Notes under the pieces: generated by a model
Told to the model about the DNA's origin: nothing
The model's input: the letters and a program-made list of their open reading frames with translations, nothing else
Database searches by the model: none
In this document: piece after piece, positions 7,559 through 16,934 of the stretch
Layout: every line of letters begins with the position of its first letter
Numbering within the stretch: the stretch's first letter is position 1
Position numbers and translations under genes: made by a program
From: Pseudomonas viridiflava
GTDB lineage: Bacteria > Pseudomonadota > Gammaproteobacteria > Pseudomonadales > Pseudomonadaceae
Length of the DNA stretch: 64,000 bases
Direction: 5' to 3'
Assembly (NCBI RefSeq): GCF_900573885.1
Contig: NZ_UPSE01000493.1
Coordinates: 1-64,000 of the forward strand

Positions 7559-10500
7559 GGCGTCTCCTCGGCAGGCGCGTCGGTGGGGTGAGTGAGGTGT
7601 TGCAAGGCGTCTTTTACCCGGCGATTGAATTCGTTCAGCTGGAAGCGTTTCACCTGCGCGCGCAGGCTTTGCGTGTACGTCGCGCTCACCGGTTCTTGCG
7701 TGTCGAGCCAGTCGAGTTTTTCCAGAATGCCTTTGATGTAGCCCAACTCGCCCAGCTCGTAGAGTTCGCTCAAGGCGCCGGCCGAAGGCACCACCAACGC
7801 CTGCGCAGGGCCGGCGCTCACATTGGCGCGCTTCACCCAGCGCAACCCCAGATACAGCTGAATTTTCTCCAGCAAGGCGGGCGTATGGACCGGCTTGGCG
7901 AGGTAATCGTTGCAGGCAGCGGCCACGCTTCGCTCGCGGTCGTCGGCAAAGGCGTTAGCGGAAATGACGATGATCGGCGCCAGTGACAGCGCGTTGCGAC
8001 GGATCAGCCGGCTGGTTTCCCAGCCATCCATGTGCGGCATCGACAGGTCCATCAGAATCAGGTCCGGGTTCAGCAGCGCCACCTGGCGAATCGCTTCCTG
8101 CCCGCTGGCGGCCTGGGCGATATCAAAACCCAGCGGCTCGAGCATGCCGGCAAGAATGCGCCGGTGCTCGACATGGTCGTCCACCAGCAGAATCAGCCGG
8201 CGTGGGCCCTGATAACCAATGATGTCGTGTTCTACGTGCACCACCGCCTGCGGCACGCGCACTTCGGAAAGAAACAGGCGGACCTGAAAACAGGTGCCTT
8301 GGTCCGGCACGCTGCGCACCGACAGCTCGCCGCCCATTAACGAAGTGAGCATGCGCGTGATGGTCAGGCCCAGGCCCACGCCATTGTCCTGGCGCATCAG
8401 GTCGCCGCGTTCGAACGGCTGGAAAATCCGCTCGATCTGCTCCGGCGCAATACCGATCCCGGTGTCGAGGATTTCAAACGTCGCCGTCTCGCGCATATAG
8501 CTCACGCGCAAGCACACCTCGCCGCTGTCGGTGAAGCGCACGGCGTTGCCGAGCAGGTTGATCAGAATTTGCCGCACGCGCTTTTCATCGCCGCGCACCA
8601 CGGTTGGCATACGCCCTTGCTGCTCCAGGCGAAAGTGCAGGCCTTTCTCTTCGGCCTGTGGCGTGAACATGCGCTGGAGGTCGTGGATGAATTCCGGGAA
8701 GGGAATTTCGCTGAGTTCCAGTTGTAGCTTGCCCGCTTCAATTTTCGCCACGTCCAGCAGCCCATCGATCAGCGAGAGCAGGTGCGAGCCGCTGCGGTAA
8801 ATGGTGGCCAGGGCGTCGTGGTGCTGGCCGGGCATGGCGCTGTCGCGTTGCAGAATCTGGGTGTAGCCAAGAATGCTGTTGAGCGGCGTGCGCAGTTCGT
8901 GGGACAGCCCTGTCACGTAACGGCTCTTCGCTGCGTTGGCGGCTTCCGAGGCCTCTTTGGCTTTTTGCAGCGCCTCGTCGGTGCGGCTGTGGGCTTCGAT
9001 TTCCTGCATCAGCAGCACGGTTTGCCGGTCCGATTCTTCCTGCGCCACGCGCCTGCTTTCCCGGGTCAGCACCACCCACCAGGCGAGAATGGCGGCGAAC
9101 ACGGTGAGGGTGAGAAAGGCTTTGAGAAAGGCCAGGTACAACGTCTGCTGCACCTGCGGCGAGTGCGGCAAAAGGCTGTGGGACACCTGGCTGTAAATCA
9201 TCAGCAGGGCGCCAAGCAGCAAAGCCACCAGCACCAGCAGTAGCCCGAGGTATTGCGCCAGGCGGCTGTGCAAGCGTGGAATCGAAGCGCGGGGGAACAG
9301 CCAGCGCACGAAGTTATCCATCTGATCGACCAGCCGCGCCTGCGGCTTGCAGGCGTCGCCGCAGCGCGCGTCGAGCGAGCAGCACAGCGAGCAGATCGGC
9401 GTGCTGTAGGCCGGGCAGAACGCCATGTCCGGCGCCTCGAAAGCGTTGCTGCACAAGCCGCATTGCAACTGCGCGACCGGCCCGGCGGGGTAGAGCAATT
9501 GCGGCGCGCTGCTGCGGGCGATGTAGAAGCGGCCCTTGGTCAGCCAGGCAATCAGCGGCGCGGTGACAAAGGCGGTGCCCAGCGCCACCACCGGCGACGC
9601 CGCTTCCAGCATGGCGCCGAATACCCCGCCGTGGGCCAGCACCGACAGCAGCGAGGCCACCAGCATGGCGCCGACGCCGACCGGGTTGATGTCGTACAAA
9701 TGCGCGCGCTTGAACTCGATATGGCGCGGCGACAGGCCCAACGGTTTATTGATGACCAGGTCGGCGACCACCGCGCCAATCCAGGCGATGGCGACGTTGG
9801 CGTACAGCCCCAGCACCTCTTCGATGGCCTCGAACACACCGAGCTCCATCAGCATCAGCGCAATCGCCACGTTGAACACCAGCCACACCACGCGGCCAGG
9901 GTGGCTGTGGGTGACGCGGGCGAAGAAATTCGACCACGCCAGCGAGCCGGCGTAGGCGTTGGTCAGGTTGATTTTTACCTGGGACACAATGACGAACAGC
10001 ACCATCGCCGCCAGCGCCAACTGCGGCGATTCAAACACGTATCCGAACGCCACGAGGTACATCTGCGTGGGCTCGGCGGCGCGCTCCATGGGAATTTCAT
10101 GCTGTAACGCGAGGAACGCCAGAAACGCCCCGGCGAGCATTTTCAGTGCGCCCGGAATAATCCAGCCGGGCCCGGCCATCAGCAGCGCGGCCCACCAGCG
10201 TTTACGGTTGGCGGCGGTTTTTTCCGGCAGAAAACGCAGGTAGTCGACCTGTTCGCCAATCTGCGTGATCAGCGCCAGGGCCACCGTGCAGGCGGCGCCG
10301 AACGACAGCAGATTGAACGCGCCGCCTTCCCCTTCGCGGCCGGCAAAGCTGGTCCAGTCGCTCAGTGCTTCCGGATTTTTCCACGCCACAAATAGATACG
10401 GCAGCAGCAACAGCACAATCCACAGGGGCTGCGTCCACAGCTGCAAGCGGCTGATCAGCGTCACCCCGTAAGCGGCCAGCGGAATTACCAGCACCGAGCA

Positions 10501-10971
10501 AATCACATAAGCCAGGGCCAGCGGAATGTGGAAATACAGCTCCAGCGCCAAGGCCATGATCGCCGCTTCAAGGGCGAAAAACAGAAAGGTGAAGCTGGCG
10601 TAAATCAGCGAGGTGATGGTGGAACCGATATAGCCAAAACCGGCGCCGCGGGTGAGCAGGTCCATGTCTACGCCATAGCGCGCGGCGTAGTAGCTAATGG
10701 GCAAGCCGGTAAGAAAAATCACCAGGCTCACCGCCAGAATTGCCCACAGCGTATTGGTGAATCCGTAGCTCAGCGCCAGCGCGCCGCCGATCGCTTCCAG
10801 GGCCAAAAACGACACCGCGCCAATCGCCGTATTGGCGATGCGCCACTCCGACCATTTGCGAAACGAGCGTGGGGTGAAGCGAAGCGCGTAGTCCTCCATG
10901 GTCTCGTCGGCGACCCAGCTGTTGTAGTCGCGGCGAATCTTGACGATGCGCTGGGTGCCGGTGGGTTGCAC
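7555..10971 (-). CDS. NCS1 transporter / hybrid histidine kinase / receiver fusion
   Basis: This very large protein (1138 residues from the GTG at 10971) joins three modules. Residues about 25-470 are an NCS1 (purine-cytosine/allantoin permease type) transporter with about twelve membrane segments. A cysteine-rich stretch (about 500-550, with CGLC and CSLCC) and two more membrane segments follow. Then come a histidine kinase (His691 in SHELRTPLN, then N, G1 and G2 boxes) and a receiver domain (Asp975 in LILMDLSMP). The GTG has AGGAG six bases upstream. An ATG 50 codons earlier is possible but gives a low-complexity N-terminus. A transporter-linked sensor of an amide or related nitrogen compound is inferred. 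Confidence 0.88.
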   Translation of the reverse strand: MQPTGTQRIVKIRRDYNSWVADETMEDYALRFTPRSFRKWSEWRIANTAIGAVSFLALEAIGGALALSYGFTNTLWAILAVSLVIFLTGLPISYYAARYGVDMDLLTRGAGFGYIGSTITSLIYASFTFLFFALEAAIMALALELYFHIPLALAYVICSVLVIPLAAYGVTLISRLQLWTQPLWIVLLLLPYLFVAWKNPEALSDWTSFAGREGEGGAFNLLSFGAACTVALALITQIGEQVDYLRFLPEKTAANRKRWWAALLMAGPGWIIPGALKMLAGAFLAFLALQHEIPMERAAEPTQMYLVAFGYVFESPQLALAAMVLFVIVSQVKINLTNAYAGSLAWSNFFARVTHSHPGRVVWLVFNVAIALMLMELGVFEAIEEVLGLYANVAIAWIGAVVADLVINKPLGLSPRHIEFKRAHLYDINPVGVGAMLVASLLSVLAHGGVFGAMLEAASPVVALGTAFVTAPLIAWLTKGRFYIARSSAPQLLYPAGPVAQLQCGLCSNAFEAPDMAFCPAYSTPICSLCCSLDARCGDACKPQARLVDQMDNFVRWLFPRASIPRLHSRLAQYLGLLLVLVALLLGALLMIYSQVSHSLLPHSPQVQQTLYLAFLKAFLTLTVFAAILAWWVVLTRESRRVAQEESDRQTVLLMQEIEAHSRTDEALQKAKEASEAANAAKSRYVTGLSHELRTPLNSILGYTQILQRDSAMPGQHHDALATIYRSGSHLLSLIDGLLDVAKIEAGKLQLELSEIPFPEFIHDLQRMFTPQAEEKGLHFRLEQQGRMPTVVRGDEKRVRQILINLLGNAVRFTDSGEVCLRVSYMRETATFEILDTGIGIAPEQIERIFQPFERGDLMRQDNGVGLGLTITRMLTSLMGGELSVRSVPDQGTCFQVRLFLSEVRVPQAVVHVEHDIIGYQGPRRLILLVDDHVEHRRILAGMLEPLGFDIAQAASGQEAIRQVALLNPDLILMDLSMPHMDGWETSRLIRRNALSLAPIIVISANAFADDRERSVAAACNDYLAKPVHTPALLEKIQLYLGLRWVKRANVSAGPAQALVVPSAGALSELYELGELGYIKGILEKLDWLDTQEPVSATYTQSLRAQVKRFQLNEFNRRVKDALQHLTHPTDAPAEETP

Positions 10972-11141
10972 GTCGGGCTCCTGAAGCTCGGAAGGAAAAG
11001 GCCTGCGGGGTGCCGAGCAACTTCCATGCCCCGGCCGGTTTACGGCCTGCGCCCCCGTTAATACGCGCGCCTGCTGCGCCTGGGCTTTTGTCTGGCTGCG
11101 TGGCGTGCGGCTAGCTTGCACCAGGCCGGGGCAGGCGGCTG

Positions 11142-11170
11142 TACGTCAGATGACGTATGCGCTTACGTCA
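11142..11170. promoter_or_regulatory. Putative response-regulator operator in the kinase/transporter divergent region
   Basis: TACGTCAGATGACGTA (11142-11157) is a perfect palindrome, also readable as TACGT-N6-ACGTA. It overlaps a second inverted repeat, TGACGTA-N6-TACGTCA (11151-11170). The same TACGTCA-N4-ACGTA architecture recurs before fmdA. The site lies between the divergent kinase and transporter genes and could serve both. That the LuxR-type regulator at 6899-7558 binds it is inference. Confidence 0.6.
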
Positions 11171-11275
11171 ACCTGCGTATACCGCCACCACGCTGCTGCG
11201 CCCCATCCTTGCCGCAACCCCAAGCCGGTACCCGAAAGGCGAGCCGGGGAGGCCAACTACCAGAGGAGCAGCATC

Positions 11276-12511
11276 ATGGATTCACGATTGACGAGCTTTC
11301 TTCCCCGTCGGCTGGCGCTCGGTGCGGCGGCACTGTCGCTGCTGGCGGCGAGCGTGTTCAGCCAGAGCGTGCTGGCGGATGCGGCCAATACCACGGGCCT
11401 GGCGGTTACCGACACCACCGTCACCGTCGGCCAACTGCACTCGGCCACCGGCACCATGGCCATTTCCGAAACCGGCGCCATTCAGGCCGAGCGCCTGGCC
11501 ATCGACCAGATCAACGCCTCGGGCGGCATTCTGGGTCGGCAGATCAAGGTGATTCAGGAAGACGGCGCCTCCGACTGGCCGACCTTCGCCGAAAAAGCCA
11601 AGAAGCTGCTGGAGAGCGACAAGGTGGCCACGGTGTTTGGTTGCTGGACCTCGGCCTCGCGCAAAGCGGTGCTGCCGATTTTCGAGAAAGACAACGGCTT
11701 GCTCTACTACCCAACGTTTTATGAAGGCCTTGAGCAGTCGAAAAACGTGATCTACACCGGCCAGGAAGCCACCCAACAAATTCTCGCCAGCCTCGACTGG
11801 ATCGCCAAAGAGAAGGGCGCGAAAACCTTCTACCTGCTGGGCTCGGACTACATCTGGCCGCGCACCTCCATGAAAATCGCCCGCAAGCACATCGAAAACG
11901 TGCTCGGCGGCACGGTGGTTGGCGAGGAGTACTACCCGCTCGGCAACACCCAATTCGGTTCGCTGACCAACAAAATCAAACTGAAGAAACCCGACGTGGT
12001 GTTCGCCGCCGTGGTCGGCGGCTCTAACGTGGCCTTCTACAAACAGCTGAAAGCCGCCGGCATCACCAGCGACAAGCAAACCCTGCTGACCCTGTCGGTT
12101 ACTGAAGACGAAATGCTCGGCATCGGCGGCGAGAACATGAAGGGCTTCTACTCGTCGATGAAGTACTTCCAGACCCTGGATAACCCCAACAACAAGAAGT
12201 TCGTTGAGGAATTCAAAGCCAAGTACGGCAAGGACTCGGTGATCGGCGACGTCACCCAGGCTGGCTACCTCGGCCCATGGTTGTGGAAAGCCGCAGTGGA
12301 AAAAGCCGGCAGCTTTGATGTGGACAAAGTGGTCGCCGCCTCGCCAGGCATCGAACTGACCACAGCGCCCGAAGGCTACGTGAAAGTGCACGACAACCAT
12401 CACCTCTGGAGCAAGGCGCGCATCGCCCAGATTCAGGCTGACGGTACGTTCAAGGTGGTGCATGAGTCGGAGCTGATTGAGCCGAATCCGTTTCCTAAGG
12501 GTTATCAGTAG
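11276..12511 (+). CDS. Amide/urea-type ABC transporter substrate-binding protein (FmdD/UrtA-like)
   Basis: The 411-residue protein starts at 11276 after AGAGGAG. It has an export signal (about 1-35, with an RRLALG stretch that may suit Tat) and a type I periplasmic binding fold of the UrtA/FmdD class (VTVGQLHSATGTMAISE, VFGCWTSASRKAVLPIFE, YYPTFYEGLEQSKNVIYTGQ). Members bind urea or short-chain amides. Because formamidase is encoded downstream in the same direction, formamide, acetamide or urea is the likely ligand. It differs clearly from the second homologue, UrtA, at 56746. Permease and ATPase genes follow at once. Confidence 0.9.
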   Translation: MDSRLTSFLPRRLALGAAALSLLAASVFSQSVLADAANTTGLAVTDTTVTVGQLHSATGTMAISETGAIQAERLAIDQINASGGILGRQIKVIQEDGASDWPTFAEKAKKLLESDKVATVFGCWTSASRKAVLPIFEKDNGLLYYPTFYEGLEQSKNVIYTGQEATQQILASLDWIAKEKGAKTFYLLGSDYIWPRTSMKIARKHIENVLGGTVVGEEYYPLGNTQFGSLTNKIKLKKPDVVFAAVVGGSNVAFYKQLKAAGITSDKQTLLTLSVTEDEMLGIGGENMKGFYSSMKYFQTLDNPNNKKFVEEFKAKYGKDSVIGDVTQAGYLGPWLWKAAVEKAGSFDVDKVVAASPGIELTTAPEGYVKVHDNHHLWSKARIAQIQADGTFKVVHESELIEPNPFPKGYQ

Positions 12512-12539
12512 GGGCTCACGACGTTGGGTTTGATTTGAA

Positions 12540-12665
12540 ATCCAACCCCCTCTCCCTAACCCTCTCCCCGCTGGGGCGAGGGGACTGAACGGCGTTGCGG
12601 CTACTGGCACGTATCACCTAACCGCCCCCTCGCCCCTCGGGGAGAGGGCTGGGGAGAGGGGGGCG
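12540..12665. repeat. C-rich palindromic repeats between transporter genes
   Basis: CCCTCTCCCC-type and GGGGAGAGGG-type blocks face each other around short GC loops in the gap between the binding-protein and permease genes. They belong to the CCCCTCTCCCGC-AGCGGG-GAGGGG family found at several other places in this window. Confidence 0.75.
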
Positions 12666-12713
12666 TTTCCACACCGATTTCCCCTCCACCCACCACCCAT
12701 CAGGAGTCCACTC

Positions 12714-13631
12714 ATGGAATGGCTTACCGACTTCGGCGCAATCGCCGTCATGCAGGGGTTCAACGGCTTGTCGGTGTTCTGTGTGCTGCTGCTGATGGCA
12801 CTCGGCCTGGCGATTATTTTCGGGCAAATGGGCGTGATCAACATGGCCCATGGCGAGTTCCTCACCGTTGGCGCTTACACCACGTACGTGATTTCCACGC
12901 TCACGCTGCACTACGTACCGGCCCTGCAGCCGTACTACTTTTTCTTCGCGATCATCGCCTCGTTTTTTATCGCCGGTGCCCTCGGGTGGCTGGTGGAGTG
13001 GGCGATGATCAGCAAGCTGTACCACCGGCCGCTGGACACGCTGCTGGCCACCTGGGGGTTGTCGCTGGTGATGCAGCAAGCCTTCCGCTCGATCTTCGGC
13101 GCCCGTGAAGTGGGCGCGGAAATGCCCGAGTGGATCATGGGCTCATGGAGCCCCACGGCCGCGGTGGACATTCCCAAGAACGGCCTGTTTGTCATGGCCC
13201 TCACCGCCGCGCTGACCGCCACCATCTTTCTCATGCTGTACCGCTCGCGCTGGGGCTTGCAGGTGCGCGCCACCATGCAGAACCGCGTCATGAGCCGTGC
13301 CGTGGGCATCAACACCAAGCGGGTCGACCGCATGACCTTTGCCCTCGGCTGCGGCGTGGCTGGCGTGGCTGGCGCCGCGTTCACCACCATCGGCTCCACC
13401 GGGCCGACGGCGGGTTCGCTGTACATCGTCGACACTTTTCTCACCGTGGTTTTCGGCGGCGCTGCCAGCCTGGTGGGCACCATCGCCTCGGCATTCACCA
13501 TCGCCCAGGCGCAATCGATCATGGAGTTTTTCCTCTCGGGTTCGATGGCCAAGGTGCTGACGTTGTCGGCGGTGATTCTGATTTTGATGCTGCGGCCGCA
13601 AGGGCTCTTTTCGATCAAAGTTCGCAAATGA
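12714..13631 (+). CDS. Branched-chain/urea-type ABC transporter permease, subunit 1
   Basis: The 305-residue integral membrane protein resembles the C-terminal part of UrtB and the LivH-type permeases (IIFGQMGVINMAHGEFLTVGAYTTYV; DTLLATWGLSLVMQQAFRSIFGA). The start has AGGAG seven bases upstream. It lacks the roughly 200-residue periplasmic N-terminal extension seen in true UrtB at 54959, as expected for the amide (FmdE-like) branch. It pairs with the next gene to form the membrane channel. Confidence 0.9.
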   Translation: MEWLTDFGAIAVMQGFNGLSVFCVLLLMALGLAIIFGQMGVINMAHGEFLTVGAYTTYVISTLTLHYVPALQPYYFFFAIIASFFIAGALGWLVEWAMISKLYHRPLDTLLATWGLSLVMQQAFRSIFGAREVGAEMPEWIMGSWSPTAAVDIPKNGLFVMALTAALTATIFLMLYRSRWGLQVRATMQNRVMSRAVGINTKRVDRMTFALGCGVAGVAGAAFTTIGSTGPTAGSLYIVDTFLTVVFGGAASLVGTIASAFTIAQAQSIMEFFLSGSMAKVLTLSAVILILMLRPQGLFSIKVRK

Positions 13632-13673
13632 GCTTGCTGGCGAAATGCACGAATACACGATAGGAAACCGCCC

Positions 13674-14858
13674 ATGAAAAACGCATACGAAAGCCTGCTT
13701 GGCGGCAAGCAGGGCGCCATCGGCCTGTTGGTGCTGGCCACGCTGATACTGGTGGTGTTCCCGCTGCTGCTCGACACCTTCCGCCTGAACATGGTCGGCA
13801 AATACCTGACCTACGCCTTCGTCGCCGTTGGCCTGGTGTTGTGCTGGGGTTACGGCGGCATTCTCAGCCTCGGCCAGGGCATTTTCTTCGGCGTTGGCGG
13901 CTACTGCATGGCGATGTTTCTCAAGCTCGAAGCGTCCGATCCCGAGAGCACCAAAATCCAGTCCACACCCGGCATTCCGGACTTTATGGATTGGAACCAG
14001 ATCACCGAACTGCCAATGATGTGGCAGCCGTTTCACAGCTTCAGCTTTGCGCTGTTGGCGGTGGTGGCAGTGCCGACGTTGCTGGCGCTGATCATCGGCG
14101 TGGCGATGTTCAAACGACGCGTGGGTGATGTGTATTTCTCCATCGTTACCCAGGCGATTGCGGCGATTCTGACCATCCTGATCATCGGCCAGCAGGGGCT
14201 CACTGGCGGCGTCAACGGCATCACCGATTTGAAAACCCTGCTCGGTTGGGACATCCGCCCGGACAGCTCCAAAACCATTCTCTACTTCGTTAACGCGTTC
14301 CTGCTGTTGGGCTGCGTGCTGCTCGGGCGTTTCATCCTCACCTCCAAGCTCGGCCGCCTGCTCATGGCCATGCGCGACAAGGAAGAACGCGTGCGCTTTT
14401 CAGGCTACGACGTGGCCAGTTTCAAGATTTTCGTGTTCTGCGTGGCGGCGGCGTTTTCGGCCATCGGCGGGGCGATGTTTGCCTTGCAGGTGGGGTTTAT
14501 GTCGCCGAGCTTCGTCGGCATCGTGCCGTCGATTGAAATGGTCATTTTTGCCGCCGTAGGCGGGCGCATGTCGCTGCTTGGGGCGGTGTACGGCACCTTG
14601 CTGGTGAGCTTTGGCAAAACCTACTTTTCCGAGAGCTTTCCCGAGCTTTGGCTGTACCTCATGGGCGGGCTGTTTATTGTCGTGGTCATGTACTTCCCCA
14701 ACGGCATCGCCGGGTTGTGGGAAAGCCACGGGCGCAAATGGCTGTCGCGTTTTGCCCTGGGTAAAAAACTGTTTGGCGTGCCGGAAACCAAAGCCCGCGT
14801 GTTTGCCGCCAAGCCTGAGCCGAAAACCGCACCTCGCGAACTGGAGACCACGCCATGA
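13674..14858 (+). CDS. Branched-chain/urea-type ABC transporter permease, subunit 2
   Basis: The 394-residue UrtC/LivM/FmdF-like permease has about ten membrane segments and the family stretch LCWGYGGILSLGQGIFFGVGGYCMAMFL. A hydrophilic C-terminal tail of about 40 residues is predicted to be cytoplasmic. It follows the first permease after 42 bp and overlaps the ATPase gene by 4 bp (ATGA). Confidence 0.9.
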   Translation: MKNAYESLLGGKQGAIGLLVLATLILVVFPLLLDTFRLNMVGKYLTYAFVAVGLVLCWGYGGILSLGQGIFFGVGGYCMAMFLKLEASDPESTKIQSTPGIPDFMDWNQITELPMMWQPFHSFSFALLAVVAVPTLLALIIGVAMFKRRVGDVYFSIVTQAIAAILTILIIGQQGLTGGVNGITDLKTLLGWDIRPDSSKTILYFVNAFLLLGCVLLGRFILTSKLGRLLMAMRDKEERVRFSGYDVASFKIFVFCVAAAFSAIGGAMFALQVGFMSPSFVGIVPSIEMVIFAAVGGRMSLLGAVYGTLLVSFGKTYFSESFPELWLYLMGGLFIVVVMYFPNGIAGLWESHGRKWLSRFALGKKLFGVPETKARVFAAKPEPKTAPRELETTP

Positions 14859-15616
14859 ACAGCCCAGCCGGATTTCAAGCGGCCAAACCGGTGTTGGCCA
14901 TCGAAGGACTGACGGTTTCGTTCGACGGCTTCAAAGCCGTAAACGACCTCAACCTGTACGTCGATCGCAATGAAGTGCACGTGGTGATCGGCCCTAACGG
15001 CGCCGGCAAAACCACGGTGCTGGACCTTATTTGCGGCAAGACCAAATCCACCGCCGGCAGCATCGAATTCGAAGGCCGCGAACTGACCAAAATGCGCGAG
15101 TACGACATTGTTCGCGCCGGCGTCGGCCGCAAGTTTCAAAACCCCTCGATCTACGAAAACCTCACCGTGTTCGAGAACCTGGAAATGTCGTACCCGGCCG
15201 GTCGCAAAGTGTTTGGCGCGCTGTTTTTTAAACGCAGTGCCGAGGTGATTTCGCGGGTGGAGGAGGTGGCCGGTGAAATCTTCCTCAGCGACTTTCTCGA
15301 CAAACAGGCCGACCTGCTTTCCCACGGCCAGAAACAGTGGCTGGAGATTGGCATGTTGCTGATGCAGGACCCGGCACTGCTGATGCTCGACGAACCGGTG
15401 GCCGGCATGAGCGTGAGCGAACGGGTGCAAACCGCCGACCTGCTCAACCGCATCAGCCAGGGGCGCTCGGTGCTGGTGATTGAGCACGACATGGAGTTCG
15501 TGAAAAGCATCGCCCACCGCGTGACCGTGCTGCACCAGGGCAAGGTGCTGGCGGAAGGGAGCATGGAGGCGGTGCAGAGTAATCCGAAGGTGATTGAGGT
15601 TTATCTGGGACATTGA
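14855..15616 (+). CDS. ABC transporter ATP-binding protein (UrtD/LivG-like)
   Basis: The 253-residue ATPase has Walker A GPNGAGKT, Walker B ALLMLDEPVAGMS, and an atypical signature region (LSHGQKQWLEIGMLL) in which HGQKQW replaces the usual SGGQ, as is normal for UrtD. It is translationally coupled to the permease gene. With the ATPase at 16113 it forms the nucleotide-binding pair of the amide/urea importer. Confidence 0.92.
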   Translation: MNSPAGFQAAKPVLAIEGLTVSFDGFKAVNDLNLYVDRNEVHVVIGPNGAGKTTVLDLICGKTKSTAGSIEFEGRELTKMREYDIVRAGVGRKFQNPSIYENLTVFENLEMSYPAGRKVFGALFFKRSAEVISRVEEVAGEIFLSDFLDKQADLLSHGQKQWLEIGMLLMQDPALLMLDEPVAGMSVSERVQTADLLNRISQGRSVLVIEHDMEFVKSIAHRVTVLHQGKVLAEGSMEAVQSNPKVIEVYLGH

Positions 15617-15623
15617 TTTTTAG

Positions 15624-16066
15624 CTCCCCTCTCCCGCTTGCGGGAGAGGGGCTGGGGGAGAGGGCAGCAGGCGACTCGGTGTAACGGCCGGCCCTCTCCC
15701 GCCCTTCGGGCACCCTCTCCCGCGGGCGGGCGAGGGGATTGGAAGGAAATCGCGTTTGAGCTCCCCTCTCCCGCGAGCGGGAGAGGGGCTGGGGGAGAGG
15801 GCAGCAGGCGACTCGGTGTAACGGTCGGCCCTCTCCCGCCCTTCGGGCACCCTCTCCCGCAAGCGGGCGAGGGGATCGGATTGAGACTGCGTTCTGGCTC
15901 CCCTCGCCCGCTTGCGGGAGAGGGGCTGGGGGAGAGGGCAGCAGGCGACTCGGTGTAACGGCCGGCCCTCACCCGCCCTTCGGGCACCCTCTCCCGCAAG
16001 CGGGCGAGGGGATCGGATTGAGACTGCGTTCTGGCTCCCCTCTCCCGTAAACGGGCGAGGGGAACG
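15624..16066. repeat. Three tandem 137-bp intergenic repeats plus a partial fourth
   Basis: Units begin at 15624, 15761 and 15898 and are each exactly 137 bp; a truncated fourth starts at 16035. Each unit opens with CTCCCCTCTCCCGC and contains GGGAGAGGGG, GCAGCAGGCGACTCGGTGTAACGG and a second palindrome CCCTCTCCCGC-AAGCGGGCGAGGGG. The array fills almost all of the 496-bp gap between the two ATPase genes. No conserved reading frame is apparent. Confidence 0.93.
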
Positions 16067-16112
16067 TTTGAAAATGGCGTCTTCCTGAAAAATCGAACAA
16101 GAGGCACACCCT

Positions 16113-16802
16113 ATGTTCACCATTTCCAATCTGGTGTCCGGCTACGGCCAGAGCCAGATCCTCCACGAGCTGAACCTTGATGTGGCGAAAAAAGAAATCG
16201 TCGCGGTCATGGGGCGCAACGGCATGGGCAAAACCACGTTGTTCAAAAGCCTGATGGGCGTGCTGCCGCAATGGGGCGGGCAAATCTCGGTAGACGGGCA
16301 CGACGTGTCGAAGCTGGAAACCCACCAGCGCGTCGAACACGGCATCGCCTATGTACCGCAAGGCCGGATGATTTTTTCCCACATGACCGTGCTGGAAAAC
16401 ATCCAGACCGGCCTGCCCGCATCAGCCAAAGGCAAGGTGCCGGACGACCTCTACGCGTTGTTCCCCGTGCTGCACGAAATGCGTTCGCGCAAGGGCGGCA
16501 ATCTCTCCGGCGGCCAGCAACAACAACTGGCGATTGCCCGGGCCTTGGCCACCAACCCCAAGGTGTTGCTGCTCGACGAACCTACCGAAGGCATCCAGCC
16601 CTCGATCATCAAAGACATCGCCCACAAGCTCAAAGAAATCCGCAGTCTGCGCGACCTGACCATTGTGGTGTCCGAGCAGGTGCTGAGCTTCACCATGGAA
16701 ATCGCCGACCGTTTTTTGGTCATCGAAAAAGGCAAATTCGTGGTCGAGGAAACGCGCGATAACGTGGATGAAAAAACCATCAGCCGGTACCTGTCGGTGT
16801 GA
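16113..16802 (+). CDS. ABC transporter ATP-binding protein (UrtE/LivF-like)
   Basis: The 229-residue ATPase has Walker A GRNGMGKT, signature LSGGQQQQLAIARAL and Walker B VLLLDEPTEGIQPS. EGIQPS is typical of the UrtE branch. It is the second nucleotide-binding subunit of the amide/urea importer. It is separated from its partner by the 137-bp repeat array, so co-transcription through the array must be assumed. The start follows AGAGG. Confidence 0.92.
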   Translation: MFTISNLVSGYGQSQILHELNLDVAKKEIVAVMGRNGMGKTTLFKSLMGVLPQWGGQISVDGHDVSKLETHQRVEHGIAYVPQGRMIFSHMTVLENIQTGLPASAKGKVPDDLYALFPVLHEMRSRKGGNLSGGQQQQLAIARALATNPKVLLLDEPTEGIQPSIIKDIAHKLKEIRSLRDLTIVVSEQVLSFTMEIADRFLVIEKGKFVVEETRDNVDEKTISRYLSV

Positions 16803-16817
16803 TTGCCTGTTCCAGAA

Positions 16818-16879
16818 ATCGCGGCTGAAGCCGCTCCCACAGGTGCGCGTACACCTGTGGGAGTGGCGTTAGTCGCGAT
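16818..16879. repeat. REP pair (GCGGCTGAAGCCGCTCCCACAGG type)
   Basis: Two facing palindromes, ATCGCGGCTGAAGCCGCTCCC and GGGAGTGGCGTTAGTCGCGAT, flank a central CACAGGTG / CACCTGTG stem. It lies right after the ATPase stop and before the fmdA promoter and could act as a transcript-end structure. Confidence 0.8.
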
Positions 16880-16934
16880 GCTTTTCGCCCGCCCGAAAAT
16901 CCGCTGTAGCCCCCGTCATTCAAGCCCTGCACGC

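Noticed and set aside
11101..11116. Sigma-54 promoter for the amide transporter
   Set aside because: TGGCGTGCGGCTAGC has the GG-N10-GC spacing but misses key -24 and -12 bases.
11105..11275. Longer N-terminus for the amide-binding protein
   Set aside because: The extension crosses the operator candidates and has no family match; the ATG at 11276 has AGAGGAG and begins a signal peptide.
15624..16066. CRISPR array or small gene cluster in the 137-bp repeats
   Set aside because: Units are back to back with no variable spacers, and frames through them are low-complexity products of the repeats.
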